Shown: positions 15,876 through 22,828 of the stretch, piece by piece
Layout of the letters: each line of letters opens with the position of its first letter
Position numbering within the stretch: position 1 is the first letter of the stretch
DNA from: Dehalococcoidia bacterium UBA5760
Lineage (GTDB): Bacteria > Chloroflexota > Dehalococcoidia > Dehalococcoidales > UBA5760
DNA: 33,545 bases
Direction of reading: 5' to 3'
Assembly: GCA_002418895.1 (NCBI GenBank)
Contig: DIFA01000024.1
Coordinates: 1-33,545, forward strand
Made by a program: the position numbers and the translations under genes
The notes under the pieces: generated by a model
What the model saw: only the letters and a program-made list of their open reading frames with translations
The model's database searches: none
Told to the model about the DNA's origin: nothing

Positions 15876-16853
15876 ATGCGAGGACTACTGACGGTATTTA
15901 ATAAAGAACTAGCTGACTATTTCATCAGCTGGAGAGGCATCATACTTTTCGGTGTGGTGTTGCTGACAGCGGTATTCGCTATTTATGGACCGGCGGGGGC
16001 GCTGCAAAATATCCGCGCCGATTTGACCTCCACCAGTCAATTCGGAGCTGCCCAGTTCGTCTTTCTCAGGCTTTTTACCACCTCTGGGCAGAGTTCTCTA
16101 TCCTTCCTCTACTTCGTCTCGGCATTCCTGATACCGATAATAGGAATAGCCTTCGGTTTTGACGCCATCAACAGTGAAAAGAACAGCGGCACCCTGAGCC
16201 GGCTCCTCTCGCAGCCCATCTACAGAGACACCGTCTTCAACGGCAAATTCTTCGCCGGCATAACCACCATCGCCATAATGCTGACGAGCATTATACTGCT
16301 TATATCCGGGCTGGGGCTGAGCATGATAGGAGTCCCCCCAAGCTCGGAAGAAGTCTTCCGGTTGTTTCTTTTCATCGTAATGGGTACACTATACGGAGCG
16401 TTCTGGCTGGGGCTGGCCATGCTATTTTCCACCTTCCTGCAGCGGGTGGCCACCTCGGCGCTGGCCACGATTGCCGTCTGGATATTCTTTCTCATCTTCA
16501 TGGCTATGATATCCACCTTCATTGCCAACACAATGGCACCGATCAACGATACGTCAACAACACAGGAGATCTTCCGGAACATCGAAATTCAAATCACAGC
16601 TTCGCGTGCCTCACCTATTTTCCTATTCCAGGAAGCGACTACCGTAATCCTTGCTCCGGGAGAGAGGACGGCATCCGAACTACTGCAACTACTGCAACAG
16701 TCATCAGGGGGCGGTCTTATCTCCAGCACCCTGCCGCTGGGGCAGAGTATACTTACCATATGGCCCCACATAGTAACCTTCATCGCCATACCCACGATGC
16801 TCTTCGCCATCTCGTACTACAAGTTTATGCGCGAAGAGATAAGATCCACTTAA
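15876..16853 (+). CDS. ABC-2 family transporter permease
   Basis: A 325-residue membrane protein with a helix near the N-terminus (about 20-40), a large loop outside the membrane (about 45-75), and five further helices, the NatB/ABC-2 type layout. The GFDAINSEKNSGTLSRLLSQP segment (about 90-110) is the typical cytoplasmic motif of ABC-2 permeases. It is the third gene of the NEW3-ATPase-permease operon and ends convergent with ftsZ. Confidence 0.88.
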   Translation: MRGLLTVFNKELADYFISWRGIILFGVVLLTAVFAIYGPAGALQNIRADLTSTSQFGAAQFVFLRLFTTSGQSSLSFLYFVSAFLIPIIGIAFGFDAINSEKNSGTLSRLLSQPIYRDTVFNGKFFAGITTIAIMLTSIILLISGLGLSMIGVPPSSEEVFRLFLFIVMGTLYGAFWLGLAMLFSTFLQRVATSALATIAVWIFFLIFMAMISTFIANTMAPINDTSTTQEIFRNIEIQITASRASPIFLFQEATTVILAPGERTASELLQLLQQSSGGGLISSTLPLGQSILTIWPHIVTFIAIPTMLFAISYYKFMREEIRST

Positions 16854-16907
16854 CACAGGTTGTTAATCAAGCGGCGACGCCCTAGGCAAAAGACCCTGGA
16901 AATCAAG

Positions 16908-16936
16908 AAGGCTGCGGGCATAACGCCCACAGCCTT
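16908..16936. terminator. Hairpin between convergent ABC and ftsZ operons
   Basis: AAGGCTGCGGGC (16908-16919) pairs with GCCCACAGCCTT (16925-16936) with one mismatch and a 5-nt loop. It sits in the 137-bp gap between two convergent operons and could terminate both, though no long T run follows on either side. Confidence 0.5.
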
Positions 16937-16990
16937 ACACTGATCTCGAGGCTTTCCTCAAGAAACTCCAAGTTTATTCAGTTACTGACT

Positions 16991-18133
16991 TTACCGGGAG
17001 GCTTCCCTGAGCGGAGTATAGGAAGGACCGCTGGCAATCTTCTGAGACGGAGTTACCGCCTGACGCCGATGGCTGAAGAGGGGACGGCGCAGGAATGAGG
17101 GTACGTCCATCTCTTCCTCGCTCTTTAAACCCTTGAGCAGCTGCGTAATCTCATCATCCTCCTGACCTTTAGTCATCCCTGTCTTGGAAGCAAACCCGGT
17201 AGCAATCAGGGTAATCCTGACCTCGTCATTCATACTAGGATCATGAGCCACACCGAAAATAATGTTAGCCTCGGGGTCTACCGCTTCCTTAATTGCCGCC
17301 GCCGCCTCATTAACCTCAAACAGGGTGAGACTGCTGCCGCCGACAACATTAAACAGGACTCCCTTTGATCCGGTAACAGAAACATCCAGCAGCGGGCTGC
17401 ACAGAGCCTCTCTGGCTGCCTCTACCGCCCGGTTCTTGCCGGAAGCAACACCGATGGACATCCAGGCAGGACCGGCGTTCTTCATTATCGCCTTGACATC
17501 GGCAAAGTCGAGGTTAATCATCCCTGGGACAGTGATGACCTCAGATATCGCCTGAACACCATGCCTTAAGACATCATCAGCCAGTTTGAAGGCATTATCC
17601 ACCCCCGTCTTCTGGTCACAGAGACTGAGCAAGCGGTCATTGGGAATAATGATCAGGGTATCGACCTTGTCCAGTAGATTGGTGATGCCTTCATCGGCCA
17701 CCTGGCAGCGACGATTGCCCTCAAAAGCAAACGGTTTGGTAACCACAGCAATGGTAAGAGCACCGCTTTGCTTGGCTATCTCAGCGACGACAGGAGCCGC
17801 GCCGGTGCCGGTACCACCTCCCATTCCGCAGGTGATAAAAACCATATCCGCACCGGAGACAATCTCCTTGATTTCATCGCGGTTCTCCTCAGCCGCTTTT
17901 GTCCCAAAATTGTGGTCGCCACCAACTCCTAACCCTTTGGTAGCCTTCTCGCCAAGCTGAACGCGCAGCGGAGCCTCGGCAATAGCCAGGGCTTGAGCAT
18001 CGGTATTCATAACAACGAACTCTACGCCCCGGATTTCCTCCTGTACCATACGGGTTATTGCATTACAGCCGCCACCGCCCAAGCCAATAACCTTAATCTT
18101 AGCCGGGTTAGCCACAAAACTTGTCTTTGCCAT
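16991..18133 (-). CDS. ftsZ: Cell division GTPase FtsZ
   Basis: The 380-residue tubulin homologue that forms the division ring. GGGGCNAITRM (about 18-28) and the tubulin signature GGGTGTGAAPV (about 104-114) bind GTP; NLDFADVKAIM contains the T7-loop residues for GTP hydrolysis. The C-terminal peptide DVPSFLRRP, which binds FtsA, is present, but about 30 more residues, basic and Ser/Pro-rich, follow it, longer than usual. A strong AAAGGAGGAGGAG precedes the start. It lies 42 bp after ftsA and closes the mraZ-rsmH-ftsA-ftsZ operon. Confidence 0.98.
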   Translation of the reverse strand: MAKTSFVANPAKIKVIGLGGGGCNAITRMVQEEIRGVEFVVMNTDAQALAIAEAPLRVQLGEKATKGLGVGGDHNFGTKAAEENRDEIKEIVSGADMVFITCGMGGGTGTGAAPVVAEIAKQSGALTIAVVTKPFAFEGNRRCQVADEGITNLLDKVDTLIIIPNDRLLSLCDQKTGVDNAFKLADDVLRHGVQAISEVITVPGMINLDFADVKAIMKNAGPAWMSIGVASGKNRAVEAAREALCSPLLDVSVTGSKGVLFNVVGGSSLTLFEVNEAAAAIKEAVDPEANIIFGVAHDPSMNDEVRITLIATGFASKTGMTKGQEDDEITQLLKGLKSEEEMDVPSFLRRPLFSHRRQAVTPSQKIASGPSYTPLREASR

Positions 18134-18175
18134 CTCCTCCTCCTTTCAATACCATTAATTTTCTTTGTCGTCTAT

Positions 18176-19384
18176 TTAACGGAACAGGTTTCTTATTCGG
18201 GAGACAAACCGCCGGAAAGGACCCTGTGCTTTCCATATCTGCCTGCCTTCGTGCTTCGCTCCCCAGAGCAACAAGCCAACGCTGGTAGCATGAGCCGGAT
18301 CACGCAGGACATCGGTAATACCGGTCATACCCATAGGTACGCCAACCCTTACCGGGAGTCGCAGTATATCGCGCCCCAGCACTTCGATGCCGGAAAGGTT
18401 GGAACTGCCACCGGTAAGAACCAGTCCGGCAGGAACCAGCGACTCATAATCCGAGCGCGGCATCTCGAGCAGGATAAGCCGCATGATTTCCTCAACCCGG
18501 GCTCTGACGATATCGCAGAGGTCCTGATAAGAAACCCCGTGTCCATCAGCCGATATGGCACTGGTAGTCTCGGACTGAGCTTCATATACCGGCATGACAC
18601 TGCCATAGCGCTTTTTCATTTCCTCAGCAACATCAAACGGCAACCCCAGGCCAATAGCAACATCTCTGGTAAGCTGATAACCCGCCACCGGCAGAATAGC
18701 AGTATGCCAAATACTGCCATCCTTGAAGACAGCGATATCAGTGGTTCCGCCGCCGATATCAGCCAGTATGACGCCCACCTGTTTTTCATCCTCAGTCAGG
18801 ATAGCTTCGCTACTGGCTAATGGCTCAAGAATCAGGTCATCGATTTCTATACCAATACCACGAATACACTTCACCAGATTCTGAACGGAGGTTACGGCAG
18901 CAGTAATAATATGTGTTTCCACATCCAGCCGGAAGCCATGCATACCCACCGGGTTCTTAATACCTACCTGTCCGTCAACGGCGTAACCCCGGGGAATAAC
19001 GTGGAGTAGCCTTCTCTCACTGGGTACCTTAATATTCTGAGACTGCGCAAGCACCCTTTTCAGATCATCCCGGCGCACCAGGCGATCGTTACGGGTAATC
19101 GCCACCACTCCCCGATTATTCACCGAAGTGACATGACGTCCCGTTACTCCGATATAGGCTGATTCAACCTTGTAACCGCTGGACTGTTCCGCTTTTCTCA
19201 CCGACTCACGAATCGACTCTCTGGCCTCATTGATGTTAACTACCAGTCCCTTATGCAACCCCTTAGATGGAGTAATACCCACTCCGACAACCCGGATACC
19301 ACCCCCTGGGTCAACTTCAGAGATAATGGTGCATACCTTAGTAGTGCCAACATCGATTGAGGTTAATGTAGCCTGCTTTTTCAT
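18176..19384 (-). CDS. ftsA: Cell division protein FtsA
   Basis: The 402-residue actin-like protein that anchors FtsZ to the membrane. It has the phosphate-binding SIDVGTTKV (about 9-17), a 1C domain (about 85-165), DIGGGTTDIAVFKDG (about 206-220) and GLVLTGGSS near 333. The last residues, RRFVSRIRNLFR, form a basic amphipathic helix, the membrane-targeting sequence. The start has a very strong GGGGGGTGA site. The gene follows rsmH by 97 bp, where other bacteria keep ftsL, ftsI, mur genes and ftsQ. A 16-residue uORF overlaps its start. Confidence 0.97.
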   Translation of the reverse strand: MKKQATLTSIDVGTTKVCTIISEVDPGGGIRVVGVGITPSKGLHKGLVVNINEARESIRESVRKAEQSSGYKVESAYIGVTGRHVTSVNNRGVVAITRNDRLVRRDDLKRVLAQSQNIKVPSERRLLHVIPRGYAVDGQVGIKNPVGMHGFRLDVETHIITAAVTSVQNLVKCIRGIGIEIDDLILEPLASSEAILTEDEKQVGVILADIGGGTTDIAVFKDGSIWHTAILPVAGYQLTRDVAIGLGLPFDVAEEMKKRYGSVMPVYEAQSETTSAISADGHGVSYQDLCDIVRARVEEIMRLILLEMPRSDYESLVPAGLVLTGGSSNLSGIEVLGRDILRLPVRVGVPMGMTGITDVLRDPAHATSVGLLLWGAKHEGRQIWKAQGPFRRFVSRIRNLFR

Positions 19385-19431
19385 CTGTCACCCCCCTTTT
19401 TCGCTTTTTTATTGCTGCTATTTATTATCAT
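19381..19431 (-). CDS. Possible uORF coupled to ftsA
   Basis: On the minus strand a 16-codon ORF (MIINSSNKKAKKGG...) ends in TGA that overlaps the ftsA ATG as ATGA. It contains the ftsA ribosome site within its last codons. A start-stop ATG-TGA lies eight nt upstream of it. No evidence shows it is translated. Confidence 0.2.
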   Translation of the reverse strand: MIINSSNKKAKKGGDR

Positions 19432-19481
19432 TTTCACATTTTCCGTCCCCCTTATCGTGGCGGTAGAGTATCATATGCGAC

Positions 19482-20537
19482 CTAAGATGCCAGATATGTC
19501 ATTCGTAGCTTTGCCAGTAACGCCGGTCTCCTCCATCCGTTAGCATTATCCCCGACCAGCCAGCATAACCTTTCCGAGACCTCACGGTATTCACCACCAA
19601 CCGTAATACACTCGGCAGATCTCAACCTGGCGCTACGGCTACGCGGATTAAGCTGAACTTCCTGAAGAGAAGGAGTAATGATCTTCTTATTCAATACCCT
19701 CAGGCGGGCAGTATGTCCGCAAACGCAGGCAGGTATACCAGGCGGGCAAATACAGCCTCTTGCCTCCCTCTGCATAAACTGTTTAACAATACGGTCTTCA
19801 AGAGAGTGATAGCTGATGACCACCAACCGGCCGCCATAGCCAAGAAGGTCAACCGCCTGTCTTAGTGCCGACTCAAGGTTCTCGAGCTCATGGTTAACCG
19901 CTATACGTAGTGCCTGAAAGGTCTTGGTAGCCGGGTGAATTCTGCCCTTTCGGCCGCCGACAGCCTGCTCTATCATCCGGGCAAGCTCTAAGGTAGTCTT
20001 TACAGGACGCTCCTTAACAATATGGCGGGCTATGCGATGGCTGTAGCCTTCCTCACCATAGGTCCTGATGATACGGGCAATTTCAGCCTCGGAGTACCGG
20101 TTAACGATGTCATCAACGGTAACCTCTTGATCGGGACTGAAGCGCATATCCAGAGGCGCTTCATGCTGGAAACTGAAACCACGGTCGGCACCATCGAGCT
20201 GAAGTGAAGAAACCCCGAGGTCAAAAAGGATACCGTGCACCGGCTGGAAATCATACTCAAGACAGATAGCCTGTAATTTTACGAAGTTAGCATTAACCAA
20301 GAGGATTGAATCACGATGTGCCGCGAGTTTGCCGCCAGCCACCTTGATCGCTGCGGGGTCAGCATCGATACCCAAAAGCTGTCCACCGGGTGCACTGCGT
20401 TCCAGAATAGCAGCGGCGTGCCCCCCACCTCCCAGAGTACAATCCACATAACGCCCCCCGGGCTGAACCGCCAGTGCACTGACGACCTCATCAAGCAGGA
20501 CCGGAGTATGGGTAGTTGCCGACATATTCAAATTCAA
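19482..20537 (-). CDS. rsmH: 16S rRNA (cytosine-1402-N4)-methyltransferase RsmH
   Basis: RsmH (formerly MraW) methylates C1402 of 16S rRNA with S-adenosylmethionine. THTPVLLDEVV, VDCTLGGGGHAAAIL (SAM motif), FDLGVSSLQLD, GFSFQHEAPLDMRF and ISYHSLEDRIVKQF are diagnostic. At 351 residues it is about 40 longer than typical; the extra residues follow the usual NPRSRSARLRSAE ending. The start shown is TTG 20537, eight bases after GGAG and overlapping the mraZ stop; ATG 20525 is the alternative. Second gene of the division operon. Confidence 0.95.
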   Translation of the reverse strand: MNLNMSATTHTPVLLDEVVSALAVQPGGRYVDCTLGGGGHAAAILERSAPGGQLLGIDADPAAIKVAGGKLAAHRDSILLVNANFVKLQAICLEYDFQPVHGILFDLGVSSLQLDGADRGFSFQHEAPLDMRFSPDQEVTVDDIVNRYSEAEIARIIRTYGEEGYSHRIARHIVKERPVKTTLELARMIEQAVGGRKGRIHPATKTFQALRIAVNHELENLESALRQAVDLLGYGGRLVVISYHSLEDRIVKQFMQREARGCICPPGIPACVCGHTARLRVLNKKIITPSLQEVQLNPRSRSARLRSAECITVGGEYREVSERLCWLVGDNANGWRRPALLAKLRMTYLAS

Positions 20538-20962
20538 CAGCGTTTCTCCAGACTTTCTATAATCTGCCAGGCCTGCTCTTGACTAATAGCCTTCTCTTCT
20601 TCCCACCGCTCTTTATTCCACAACTCAAAATAGTTGTTGGCCCCGGTGATAACTGCCTCATCGGTAATAGCAGCGTGTTCCCGCAGCGGGTGGGGTAAAG
20701 CTATCCTGCCCTGCCCGTCAATATTAGTGCTGAAGGCAGTGGCAAAAATAGCACGATTCAGCTTCCTTAATTTACTGGGGGTGATTGAACCGGTAGTAAG
20801 AGTCTCGGCCAGTTTTTTCCATTCCGATACGGGGTAGGCAACGACGCATTTCTCCAAGCCTGGAGTCAGTACCAGTCCCTCTCTCAGCTCCCTACGGAAC
20901 TTGGGCGGGATAGGTATCCTACCCTTCTCATCGATCCGATACTCAAACTCTCCGAAAAACAT
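20534..20962 (-). CDS. mraZ: Transcriptional regulator MraZ
   Basis: The 142-residue protein has two SpoVT/AbrB-like MraZ repeats, each with its DxxGR motif: FEYRIDEKGRIPIPPKFR (about 5-22) and FSTNIDGQGRIALPHPLR (about 75-92). In studied bacteria MraZ binds direct repeats ahead of its own gene and controls the division cluster. ATG 20962 is chosen because AGGGGAG stands right before it; an in-frame start 39 bases upstream would put that site inside the gene. First gene of the operon, divergent from moaB. Confidence 0.95.
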   Translation of the reverse strand: MFFGEFEYRIDEKGRIPIPPKFRRELREGLVLTPGLEKCVVAYPVSEWKKLAETLTTGSITPSKLRKLNRAIFATAFSTNIDGQGRIALPHPLREHAAITDEAVITGANNYFELWNKERWEEEKAISQEQAWQIIESLEKRC

Positions 20963-21001
20963 TTCTCCCCTAATCCACCATTCTCTACCACAATTTACCA
21001 T
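20963..21001 (-). promoter_or_regulatory. Probable MraZ operator: four 10-bp direct repeats
   Basis: Reading toward mraZ on the minus strand, four consecutive 10-bp units occur: ATGGTAAATT (21001-20992), GTGGTAGAGA (20991-20982), ATGGTGGATT (20981-20972) and AGGGGAGAA (20971-20963). TGG recurs at the same phase in the first three, GGG in the last. This matches the arrangement of MraZ-binding boxes (TGGGN repeats with 10-bp period) known from other bacteria. The array begins just downstream of the -10 box, so bound MraZ would block transcription. Confidence 0.6.
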
Positions 21002-21030
21002 TATATAACACAGGAATTTATTCTTGTCAA
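21000..21030 (-). promoter_or_regulatory. Sigma-70 promoter of mraZ-rsmH-ftsA-ftsZ
   Basis: On the minus strand a perfect TTGACA (21030-21025) is followed after 17 bp by TATATA (21007-21002); TATAAT at 21005-21000 is two bases further. The start is expected near 20995, inside the repeat array. Confidence 0.75.
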
Positions 21031-21072
21031 TACCCCGTTTGTTAAATTTAACAAAAAGGTTGATTTTTGTTA

Positions 21073-21094
21073 TCCGACTTGGATATGGTAAAAT
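21073..21094 (+). promoter_or_regulatory. Possible extended -10 promoter for moaB-trmD operon
   Basis: TGGTAAAAT (21086-21094) is an extended -10 element, with a weak TTGTTA 16 bp upstream. The predicted start near 21101 lies downstream of ATG 21098, which supports ATG 21116 as the moaB start. Confidence 0.45.
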
Positions 21095-21115
21095 GAAATG
21101 CTCCGGAATAGTGTT

Positions 21116-21619
21116 ATGCTCAATACAGGAATTATTACCGTTAGTGATAAAGGTTGGCGTGGCCAGCGTCAGGATAAGAGCAGCCAGGTAATCAAGGACA
21201 GTCTGTCATCACAGGGCTATAAATTCGCCAAGTATGAGATTGTCCCCGATGAGGCGGAGTTGATTGCCGCAAAGCTTATCGAGTGGGCGGATGAAGGCAG
21301 CGTAGACGTTATCCTGACTACCGGTGGCACCGGACTGGCCCAGCGTGATGTCACCCCGGAAGCAACCCTCTCCGTAGTGGACAAGGTTGTACCCGGCATC
21401 ACCGAAGCAATGAGAGCCGAAACATTTAAGGTAACACCATCGGCTATATTAAGCAGAGCTGCGGCCGGCGTTAGAGGAAGATGCCTTATTATCAACCTAC
21501 CCGGCAGCCCCAAAGCAGTCAGGGAATGCCTCGGGGTAATAATACCGGTTATTCCTCACGCCATAGAGATTATTAAGGGTGAGGTAACTGAGCACAAAGC
21601 TCCGGACAGCGAGGCTTAA
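21116..21619 (+). CDS. moaB: MogA/MoaB family molybdenum cofactor protein
   Basis: The 167-residue protein is a MoCF-fold enzyme that adenylylates molybdopterin before molybdate insertion. GIITVSDKGWRGQRQDKS at the start, TTGGTGLAQRDVTPEAT (about 69-85) and INLPGSPKAVRECL (about 131-144) are the family motifs; the GGTG and PGSP loops bind MPT-AMP. ATG 21116 is preferred over ATG 21098 because family members begin at this position and a likely promoter ends upstream. It stands first in the housekeeping run; trmD starts four bases after its stop. Confidence 0.9.
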   Translation: MLNTGIITVSDKGWRGQRQDKSSQVIKDSLSSQGYKFAKYEIVPDEAELIAAKLIEWADEGSVDVILTTGGTGLAQRDVTPEATLSVVDKVVPGITEAMRAETFKVTPSAILSRAAAGVRGRCLIINLPGSPKAVRECLGVIIPVIPHAIEIIKGEVTEHKAPDSEA

Positions 21620-21623
21620 GCAA

Positions 21624-22373
21624 GTGCGAATTGATATCTTAACCCTGTTTCCCCGGATGTTCCAGGGACCCTTTAGCGAGAGTATCTTCCAGCGGGCGGT
21701 TGACAGAGAACTGGTCACGGTAAATATCCACAACATCCGGGACTATACTCACGACAAACACCGCACCGTTGATGATTATGCCTATGGGGGAGGAACCGGC
21801 ATGGTAATTAAGGCCGAACCCGTTTTTGAAGCAGTAGAGTCAATCAAATCAGAGGTATACCCTGATTCAGACGGCAGGGAGGAGCTACCGGTTATCCTGC
21901 TTACGCCGCAGGGACGCCTTTTCCGCCAGAAAATCGCGGAAGAGCTATCGGGGCACAGTCATCTGATTCTCATCTGCGGTCACTATGAGGGAATTGATGA
22001 ACGGATACGGGAACACCTGGTCACCGATGAGATCAGTATCGGTGATTACGTGCTCAGCGGCGGCGAACTGGCAGCAATGGTATTGACAGACACCGTAGTC
22101 AGGTTGTTACCAGGGGTACTCGGTTCGGAAGACTCGACCCGGGACGACTCACACTCTACCGGACTGCTGGAATACCCGCAATATACCCGGCCCGAAATAT
22201 ACCGGGCCTGGCCGGTACCTCAAGTCCTGTTATCGGGAAACCACGGCCAGATAGCCCGTTGGCGACGTCAACAGGCTATTCTACGCACTCTGGAACGCCG
22301 GCCGGACCTGCTGGATAAAGCCGACCTGAGGGCAGATGAGAGAGCCCTTGTAGAAAAGATGAAGGAATCCTAG
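21624..22373 (+). CDS. trmD: tRNA (guanine-37-N1)-methyltransferase TrmD
   Basis: The 249-residue SPOUT-class enzyme methylates G37 of tRNAs reading CNN codons and prevents frameshifting. It begins MRIDILTLFPRMF, then DDYAYGGGTGMVIKAEP (about 50-66), LICGHYEGIDERI (about 114-126) and the knotted SAM site SIGDYVLSGGELAA (about 135-148). GTG is the start codon. It precedes rplS, as in many bacteria, but the usual rpsP-rimM pair is absent upstream. Confidence 0.97.
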   Translation: MRIDILTLFPRMFQGPFSESIFQRAVDRELVTVNIHNIRDYTHDKHRTVDDYAYGGGTGMVIKAEPVFEAVESIKSEVYPDSDGREELPVILLTPQGRLFRQKIAEELSGHSHLILICGHYEGIDERIREHLVTDEISIGDYVLSGGELAAMVLTDTVVRLLPGVLGSEDSTRDDSHSTGLLEYPQYTRPEIYRAWPVPQVLLSGNHGQIARWRRQQAILRTLERRPDLLDKADLRADERALVEKMKES

Positions 22374-22432
22374 TCACCGAAGAAGATATAATTAAGGAAG
22401 GAAAAACTAAAAATCACGAGAGGTCTTAAGAA

Positions 22433-22801
22433 ATGAACATTACTGAACTAATCGATGTGAAAGCAAATCCCAATATTCCAACTCTCACCCCGGGCGATAC
22501 GGTAAAGATCAGCACGAAAGTCATCGAAGGGGATAAGGAACGCATCCAGGTATTCCAGGGCGTAGTAATTAAGATTCGGCGGAGTTCCGATGGCGGAAGC
22601 TTCACGGTAAGGCGTGTCAGCCATGGCATCGGCGTCGAGCGCACCTTCCTGTTTCAGTCACCTCTTGTTGATAAGGTAGCAGTGGTACAACACGGAAAGG
22701 TACGCCGGGCCAAGCTTTATTACCTGCGGGGACGCAGCGGCAAAGCGGCCCGTATCAAGGAGAAGCGAGCAGATAAAGAGCAGAATCAGGAAGGGAGCTA
22801 A
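22433..22801 (+). CDS. rplS: 50S ribosomal protein L19
   Basis: The 122-residue L19 sits at the interface of the ribosomal subunits. FTPGDTVKI-like LTPGDTVKISTKVIEGDKER, VFQGVVIKIRRS, FTVRRVSHGIGVERTF and KLYYLRGRSGKAARIKEK are its standard sequence. GAGAGG lies upstream of the ATG. It follows trmD by 59 bp and precedes priA. Confidence 0.98.
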   Translation: MNITELIDVKANPNIPTLTPGDTVKISTKVIEGDKERIQVFQGVVIKIRRSSDGGSFTVRRVSHGIGVERTFLFQSPLVDKVAVVQHGKVRRAKLYYLRGRSGKAARIKEKRADKEQNQEGS

Positions 22802-22828
22802 CCCGGAGCCAAATCACCGGAGTAAGGG

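Noticed and set aside
17993..18820. 275-codon plus-strand ORF opposite ftsA/ftsZ
   Set aside because: Antisense shadow of two certain genes; no ribosome site or recognisable domain.
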